From Myxococcus eversor (GTDB lineage Bacteria > Myxococcota > Myxococcia > Myxococcales > Myxococcaceae), in assembly GCF_010894455.1 (NCBI RefSeq), contig NZ_JAAIXY010000009.1, forward strand, positions 186,001-250,000: a stretch of 64,000 nt of DNA, read 5' to 3'. Positions 59,611-64,000 of the stretch are shown here, in pieces; within the stretch, counting starts at the first letter, position 1, and every line of letters starts with the position of its first letter. Made by a program: the position numbers and the translations under genes. The notes beneath the pieces were generated by a model. It was not told the origin of the DNA. It made no database searches and saw nothing but the letters and a program-made list of their open reading frames with translations.

Positions 59611-59680
59611 GGCTCGTACTGGGACGGGCGCTCGAGTCGCCGCGCCACGTGGGGAGTGCACCCGCGTGGCGAGGAGCGGG
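59581..59680. repeat. Imperfect ~31-bp direct repeat at the bioF 3' end
   Basis: gtgggagtgcacgagcgtgg then cgaggagtaggg (59581-59612) recurs as gtggggagtgcacccgcgtg then gcgaggagcggg (59649-59680), 37 bases later. One copy holds the bioF stop. A few substitutions and one indel separate them. Probably a local duplication. Confidence 0.7.
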
Positions 59681-59754
59681 TCCTCCCGTCACGCGCACCG
59701 GTGGCCGTTGCGCCTCTCCTCCTGTCCGTCGCTGATCCAAGAACGGAGCACGTC

Positions 59755-60429
59755 ATGTCCAAGCCGTTCCAGATTTTCGTCACCGGAACCGACACGGGCG
59801 TCGGCAAGACGCAGACGTCGCGGGCCCTGCTGTCCCTGCTCGTAGACGCGGGGCTCGCTCCCGAGGGCTTCAAGCCCTACGAGAGCGGCTGTACTTCCCT
59901 GAAGGCCCCCTCCGACGCGCTCACCCTGCGCGAGGCCGCGCGGAGCACGCTGCCCCTGGACGTCCTCTGTCCGCACCGCTTCCGCGCGCCCGTGGCGCCG
60001 GGCGTGGCCGCCGCGCGCCTGGGCCGGGAGCCGGACTGGAACGTCACCCTGGCCGCCTGGGCGCGCCTGAAGCACGGGCCCGCGGTGGTGGAGGGCGCGG
60101 GTGGCCTCTTCGTCCCGCTCGACTCCCGTCACGACGTCATCGACCTCATCCAGGCGCTGCGCCTGCCCGTGCTGCTGGTGGCACGCGCCGGGTTGGGCAC
60201 GCTCAACCACACCGCGCTGTCGCTCCAGGCGCTCGCGGCCCGCCGCATCCCCGTGCGCGCGGTGCTGCTGTCTCGCTCTTCCCAGGAGCGGGACGCTTCC
60301 GAGCGCGACAACCGCGCGCTGCTGGAGGCGCGGCACTCGGTTCCGGTGCTCGGGCCGGTGCCCTTCGAGGCCGACGCACGGCGCCGACACGCCGCGTTCC
60401 GCCGCGCCCTGCGCCCTCTGGTGCCGTGA
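59755..60429 (+). CDS. bioD: Dethiobiotin synthase
   Basis: 224 residues from the ATG at 59755 with CGGAG just upstream. P-loop VTGTDTGVGKTQTSRAL, the KPYESGC substrate lysine region, VVEGAGGLFVPLD, and LPVLLVARAGLGTLNHTALS. Closes the ureido ring of diaminopelargonate with CO2 and ATP. Third gene of the operon, 144 bases after bioF. The intervening aminotransferase step (BioA) and pimelate synthesis genes are not in the window. Confidence 0.96.
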   Translation: MSKPFQIFVTGTDTGVGKTQTSRALLSLLVDAGLAPEGFKPYESGCTSLKAPSDALTLREAARSTLPLDVLCPHRFRAPVAPGVAAARLGREPDWNVTLAAWARLKHGPAVVEGAGGLFVPLDSRHDVIDLIQALRLPVLLVARAGLGTLNHTALSLQALAARRIPVRAVLLSRSSQERDASERDNRALLEARHSVPVLGPVPFEADARRRHAAFRRALRPLVP

Positions 60430-60560
60430 GCGCGGAGGCCGAGAATTCGGCCTCCCGCGCGTTCCGCTTTCCCCGCGAGTGCTACAGGTCGCGCAAGTTT
60501 TCAGGTGACGCGGCAGTGAATTGGACGCGCCGTTTTTTCCGCGCGAGAACGCCTTCACGA

Positions 60561-60839
60561 ATGGCGGACATCATCGACCTCACGTTCCTCGCGGACGTCC
60601 GACGCTTCTTCCACAAGCTCCTCGACCAGAGAGGGTTGTCCTACTTCCTCCAGAAGGACGGGGCCCGGCTGTTCCACATCGAGCCTACGAAGGTAGAGCT
60701 CGTCCTCCGCACCGCCCTGCGAGCCAGGGACCCGGAGCTTCCCCGGCCTCATGACAAGGCCATCGAGCATTGCCGGAAGGAAGTGCGCCGCGAGCTCATC
60801 CGCCGCGTCGCCAACGCCATGCTCCAGACGGGGCTGTGA
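60561..60839 (+). CDS. Small conserved protein of unknown function
   Basis: 92 residues from the ATG at 60561; an in-frame GTG at 60426 overlapping the bioD stop would add a non-protein-like stretch of 45 residues, and the AT-rich 60490-60545 segment looks like a promoter. Basic, alpha-helical with a short beta hairpin: ADVRRFFHKLLDQRGLSYFL, ARLFHIEPTKVELVL, IEHCRKEVRRELIRRVANAM. No membrane helix or known family. Its stop overlaps the next start as GTGA (60836-60839), so it is coupled to the aminotransferase. Confidence 0.72.
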   Translation: MADIIDLTFLADVRRFFHKLLDQRGLSYFLQKDGARLFHIEPTKVELVLRTALRARDPELPRPHDKAIEHCRKEVRRELIRRVANAMLQTGL

Positions 60840-62002
60840 GCCGCTTCTCCTTCCGCACCGACTTCTCCCGCACCCCCAATCCCCTGGCGGAGGCGCTCGC
60901 TCGACACCGCGGCCTCCCTCCGCTGGACCTCACCGTCTCCAACCCCACCCGCGTGGGGCTCCCGGCGCCCGACGCCGGACTGCTCCACCCTCCCGGCGCG
61001 CTGGACTGCGCGCCGGAAGCACTCGGCCTCCCCTCGGCTCGCGAGGCGGTGGCCGCCTGGCTCTCCTCCCGGGGGCCTGTCATCTCCCCGGGGCACCTGG
61101 TGCTGTCCGCCAGCACCAGTGAGTCGTACGGCTGGCTCTTCAAACTGCTGTGCGAGCCCGGTGACGACGTCCTCGTCCCGGCCCCCTGCTATCCCCTCTT
61201 CGAGCACCTGGCGCGCCTGGAGGGCGTCGGCACGCGTCCGTACCGCCTGCCGCTGGCGCATGGCTTCGGCCTGGACGCCGGCGCCGTGGAGGCCGCGCTC
61301 GGTCCGCGCACCCGCGCCGTGCTCGTCGTCAACCCCGGCAACCCCACCGGCCACTTCCTGCACGAAGGGGAGCTGGCCGCGCTCGCGGACGTCTGCGCGC
61401 GCCACGGCCTGGCCCTCCTCTGCGACGAGGTGTTCTCCGACTACGGCTGGGACGCGGAGCCTCACCGCGTGGCCACCGTCGCGGGGCGCACGCTGCCCAT
61501 GCTCACCTTCAGCCTCTCCGGCCTCTCCAAGGTCGCGGGCCTGCCCGGCCTGAAGCTGGGCTGGACTCACGTGGGAGGCCCCGCCGCCGAGCGGGACGAG
61601 GCCCTGGCGCGCCTGGAGTGGGTGGCGGACACGTACCTGTCCGTGGGCACGCCCGTGCAACTCGCCCTGCCCGCGCTGCTCGCGCACGCCCCCCGCTTCC
61701 AGGAGGCGCTGCTGGAGCGCGTGAGGGACAACCGCCACCGCCTCGTCTCCGCGCGTCCTCCGGGCGCACCGTGGGACATCGTCCCGGCGCACGGCGGGTG
61801 GAGCGCGGTGCTGCGGATTCCGAGGGCGCCGGGCGAGGAGGCGACGTGCCTTTCGCTCCTGGACGCGGGCGTGCTCGCGCAGCCCGGCTACTTCTACGAC
61901 TTCGACTCGGGGGCGTTCCTGGTGCTGTCCCTGCTGACGCCGCCCGAGGTGTTCTCCGCCGCCCTGGCCCCGCTCACGCGGGTGCTGGGGGCGGCGGAGT
62001 AG
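60836..62002 (+). CDS. Class I/II PLP aminotransferase
   Basis: 388 residues from the GTG at 60836, coupled to the preceding small gene. Fold type I: DLTVSNPTRVGLP, YPLFEHLARLEG, VLVVNPGNPTGHFLHEGEL, LLCDEVFSDYGW, and the Schiff-base lysine Lys232 in SLSGLSKVAGLPGLKLGW. Resembles AspC/ArAT or MalY types rather than the class III fold of BioA, so it is unlikely to supply the missing diaminopelargonate step. Substrate unknown; aspartate, aromatic or methionine-cycle amino acids are possible. Confidence 0.9.
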   Translation: MSRFSFRTDFSRTPNPLAEALARHRGLPPLDLTVSNPTRVGLPAPDAGLLHPPGALDCAPEALGLPSAREAVAAWLSSRGPVISPGHLVLSASTSESYGWLFKLLCEPGDDVLVPAPCYPLFEHLARLEGVGTRPYRLPLAHGFGLDAGAVEAALGPRTRAVLVVNPGNPTGHFLHEGELAALADVCARHGLALLCDEVFSDYGWDAEPHRVATVAGRTLPMLTFSLSGLSKVAGLPGLKLGWTHVGGPAAERDEALARLEWVADTYLSVGTPVQLALPALLAHAPRFQEALLERVRDNRHRLVSARPPGAPWDIVPAHGGWSAVLRIPRAPGEEATCLSLLDAGVLAQPGYFYDFDSGAFLVLSLLTPPEVFSAALAPLTRVLGAAE

Positions 62003-62016
62003 CGCTCGCCCGAGGC

Positions 62017-63450
62017 TCAGGTCTCCGTCGGGGTGATGAGCTGCACCGTCTGGAAGGTGCCACCCTCGATGCGGAACAGCTCGTACTCGGATGGGGCCTC
62101 GCCGGTGGCGTCGAAGTCCAGCATGCCGCTGGCGCCCTGCACGTTGATGACCTTGCCGGTGCTGACCTCGTTGCGCGCGTCGGTGAAGCGGCTGAAGCCC
62201 AGGGGGTAGGTGGTGGCCGGGGTGCCCACGGGCGGCGTCAGCTTCGACAGGCCCACGGCGATGCGGTCTCCGGTGATGGGCTGCGGGTTGTTGACGTCCG
62301 CCCCCGCGGCGTAGGCCGCGCCCAGCGCCACCAGGTACATGGCGTCGTAGGCGTGCGCGGTGAAGGAGAACTGGCCCGGGTCGGTGTTGTTGTTGGCCGC
62401 GCGGAAGCGCTCCTTGAAGGTGTTGTACACGGTGTCGCCCGGACGGGCCTGCGCGGGAGAGGTGCCGTAGGCCCCTTCAATCTGGGTGCGCGCCGCGCCC
62501 AGCGCCGTGAAGAGGCCCGAGTCCTTGCTGGCATCCGTGAAGAAGTAGACCTGCCCCGTGCGGCCCCGCGAGACGGCCTGGCTGATGATTTTCGCGTTGT
62601 CCTCGGAGAAGCCCGCCATCACCGCCACGTCGGGCTTTGCGTCGACGAGGCGGGTCACCGCGGTGCTCACGTCCCCGTTGCGCTGGTACGGCGCGGAGGT
62701 CGTCACCCGGCTGGAGCCCAGCCGGGTGAGAATCGTGTCGAACAGGCCCTGGCCATAGGCGTCGTCCACGTAGACCAGGCTCACGGAGCTCACGGCGGCG
62801 AAGGGCCGGCTCTCGTCGGCCAGCGGCATGGCGTTGCGCACCAGGTCGGCGATGATGCGGCCCTGGAGCCGGTCCGAGGGCGCCGTGCGCCACACCAGGC
62901 CCACGTCGCCGGACGCCGTCGTCTTGTCGCTCAGGTTGGCGATGTCCGCGCTGGTGGAGGTGTGCGTCATCAGCAGCACGTTGTTGGCGATGGTGACGCT
63001 GCTGACGGCGATGGTCTGCGCGCTGCCGGAGGTGAAGATGACCGGCACGCCCTTCTCCGTCACCAGCCACTCCGCCTGCGTCTTGGCCCGCGCCGGGTCG
63101 GAGCGGGTGTCGCAGATGAGGAGGTTGAAGCTCCGGCCGCCAATGCCCTCGCGCTGGTTGATCTCCGTGATGGCCAGCTTGATGGCGTTGAGCGCCTGGA
63201 CCTCCGACTCGTCCGGGCCGCCGGAGTTCGTCAGGGGCAGCGCCGCGCCCAGCAGGATGGGCCGTCCGGTGGTGGGGCCCACCACCTCGCCGCAGCCCTC
63301 CGGCTGGGGCAGGCAGAAGCCGGACGCCGAGCAGACCTGATTGGTGTCGCAGTCCGCGCTCGACTCACACTCGGTGAGGCCGCTCGCGGTGGTGAAGCTG
63401 CAGCCGGCCAGCAGCGCCGCGCAGCACGTCATGAGTCCCAGGGTCTTCAT
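62017..63450 (-). CDS. Periplasmic binding lipoprotein, branched-chain amino-acid receptor fold
   Basis: 477 residues from the ATG at 63450. Lipobox LLAGC (Cys17). A short Cys-rich segment (CESSADCDTNQVCSASGFC) of the type found on myxobacterial secreted proteins precedes a type I periplasmic binding fold (Peripla_BP_6): RPILLGAALPLTNSGG, NLLICDTRSDPARAKTQAEW, SVSLVYVDDAYGQGLFD, DAKPDVAVMAGFSEDNAKI and FTAHAYDAMYLVALGAAYA. Such proteins bind amino acids or amides for ABC import, but no permease or ATPase gene follows. It overlaps the upstream gene's stop by one base (TGATG), so the two are one operon. May be sensory. Confidence 0.85.
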   Translation of the reverse strand: MKTLGLMTCCAALLAGCSFTTASGLTECESSADCDTNQVCSASGFCLPQPEGCGEVVGPTTGRPILLGAALPLTNSGGPDESEVQALNAIKLAITEINQREGIGGRSFNLLICDTRSDPARAKTQAEWLVTEKGVPVIFTSGSAQTIAVSSVTIANNVLLMTHTSTSADIANLSDKTTASGDVGLVWRTAPSDRLQGRIIADLVRNAMPLADESRPFAAVSSVSLVYVDDAYGQGLFDTILTRLGSSRVTTSAPYQRNGDVSTAVTRLVDAKPDVAVMAGFSEDNAKIISQAVSRGRTGQVYFFTDASKDSGLFTALGAARTQIEGAYGTSPAQARPGDTVYNTFKERFRAANNNTDPGQFSFTAHAYDAMYLVALGAAYAAGADVNNPQPITGDRIAVGLSKLTPPVGTPATTYPLGFSRFTDARNEVSTGKVINVQGASGMLDFDATGEAPSEYELFRIEGGTFQTVQLITPTET

Positions 63451-64000
63451 CAGAAGCTGACCTCCAGGCCCGCGCCGGTACCGCGAGGCGCCAGCGTCAG
63501 CCGGACCTCGCCCTCCACGGGGGGGCCGTCTTTCGGATACAGGATGATGGCGGTGATGGCGCCGGCCAGGCCCACGCCGAAGCCGATGTCAGCGAGCAGC
63601 GCCTTGCTCTTGGTGCTGTCCGCGAAGGTCTGCTTGGTGTCTTCCGTGCGCGCCGCGTCGAACTTCTCGCGCTCGCTGGACGCCTGCATGCCGAAGAGCA
63701 CGCCCGCGCCCACGCCCAGCACGGCCACGCCGCCCACGGCGAACGCGGCGATCTTCTGCCGCTGGTAGGACTTCATCGCGCGAGCGAACTCGGCCTGCCG
63801 CTGCCGCTCGTTCTCCTCCTCCGCGCGCTTCGTCGCCAGTTGCTCCTCGTCCGCGCGGCGCCGGGCCGCGTCGGCCTCCTCCTGGAGCTTCTGGCGCTCG
63901 GCGTCGGCGGACGCCTGGGCCTGGTTCTCCTTGTCGAGCAGCATCCGCAGCTTGTCGATGCTGCGCGCGCTGCGCTTGAGCAGCGCCGGGTCCGTGCCCT
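63450..64000 (-). CDS. Coiled-coil membrane protein, 5'-truncated by window edge
   Basis: The frame is open to the window end on this strand, so the start lies beyond 64000. Visible are ~183 residues: a charged coiled coil (DADAERQKLQEEADAARRRA region, EENERQRQAEFARAMKSYQR), then two membrane helices, IAAFAVGGVAVLGVGAGVLF and LADIGFGVGLAGAITAIILY, and a short beta end (VRLTLAPRGTGAGLEVSF). Ends on Phe. Resembles the C-terminal part of myxobacterial TPR/PEGA membrane proteins, but the N-terminus needed to tell is missing. Operon partner of the binding lipoprotein, 1-base overlap. Confidence 0.75.
   Translation of the reverse strand, partial: GTDPALLKRSARSIDKLRMLLDKENQAQASADAERQKLQEEADAARRRADEEQLATKRAEEENERQRQAEFARAMKSYQRQKIAAFAVGGVAVLGVGAGVLFGMQASSEREKFDAARTEDTKQTFADSTKSKALLADIGFGVGLAGAITAIILYPKDGPPVEGEVRLTLAPRGTGAGLEVSF

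Noticed and set aside
60426..60560. GTG start overlapping the bioD stop for the small gene
   Set aside because: The added 45 residues look non-coding and the segment is AT-rich like a promoter; ATG 60561 begins a compact domain. Not fully excluded.

Overview
The window is 64 kb of high-GC DNA, about 70% G+C in most lines. It is densely packed on both strands, with short gaps and many stop/start overlaps (ATGA, GTGA). The gene content points to a myxobacterium (Myxococcota; Myxococcus, Corallococcus or a close relative). The signs are two NtrC-type sigma-54 activators, many single-copy secreted lipoproteins and outer-membrane barrels, a seven-bladed-propeller (SBBP) repeat protein, a GH46 chitosanase, polymorphic toxin/immunity genes, and core genes in a typical delta-proteobacterial order (rsfS-rlmH-gpmI). 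I see no rRNA, tRNA, CRISPR array, insertion sequence or integrase.

Layout. 1-7.7 kb: polyamine-type chemistry (a truncated aminopropyltransferase overlapping a Tat-type FAD amine oxidase), a formylglycine sulfatase with a strong terminator, an acyl-CoA-dehydrogenase-fold flavoprotein, a medium-chain reductase and a small lipoprotein. 7.8-11.1 kb: an Omp85/BamA-like outer-membrane protein with a tandemly duplicated charged linker, followed by a small exported protein. 11.3-13.1 kb: a DUF7689-like protein with an overlapping small partner. 13.2-16.3 kb: a SnoaL-like lipoprotein and an NtrY/NtrX-like kinase/regulator pair. 16.4-21.2 kb: a polytopic membrane protein, a fused trehalose-6-phosphate synthase/phosphatase and a beta-lactamase-fold lipoprotein. 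21.2-31.1 kb: a very large TPR/DUF3857/transglutaminase protein, a DUF6624-like lipoprotein, arylamine N-acetyltransferase, an M1 aminopeptidase with a variant substrate motif, and the SBBP protein. 31.4-34.9 kb: ComF, then a compact lower-GC cassette made of a small unknown gene, a lipoprotein with a C-terminal Tox-REase-5 nuclease domain, and an Imm52-like immunity protein. 35-38.9 kb: a minus-strand housekeeping run rsfS, rlmH (CTG start), an RtcB-family RNA ligase and gpmI. 39-50.2 kb: outer-membrane, lipoprotein and coiled-coil envelope proteins, a second sigma-54 regulator, Nudix, a TenA-like protein, a six-helix MCP, a histidine kinase and the chitosanase. 50.4-57.2 kb: two YeaQ/GlsB small membrane proteins, LysE, WYL and CGNR regulators, TrhA, a DoxX/HxlR divergent pair with a palindromic operator, and radA. 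57.3-62 kb: a biotin cluster bioB-bioF-bioD behind a BirA-like operator, then a small conserved gene coupled to a class I/II aminotransferase. 62-64 kb: an orphan periplasmic binding lipoprotein and a truncated coiled-coil membrane protein.

The most interesting system is the three-gene cassette at 32.2-34.9 kb. It encodes a lipid-anchored nuclease toxin with its cognate immunity type, in an arrangement resembling the outer-membrane-exchange toxins of myxobacteria. A second possible effector/immunity pair lies at 11.3-13.1 kb. Other points of note are a CTG-initiated rlmH with no canonical start available, an RsfS with a histone-H1-like tail, a GAFSGA sigma-54 contact loop, and an M1 peptidase with GTMEH in place of GxMEN.
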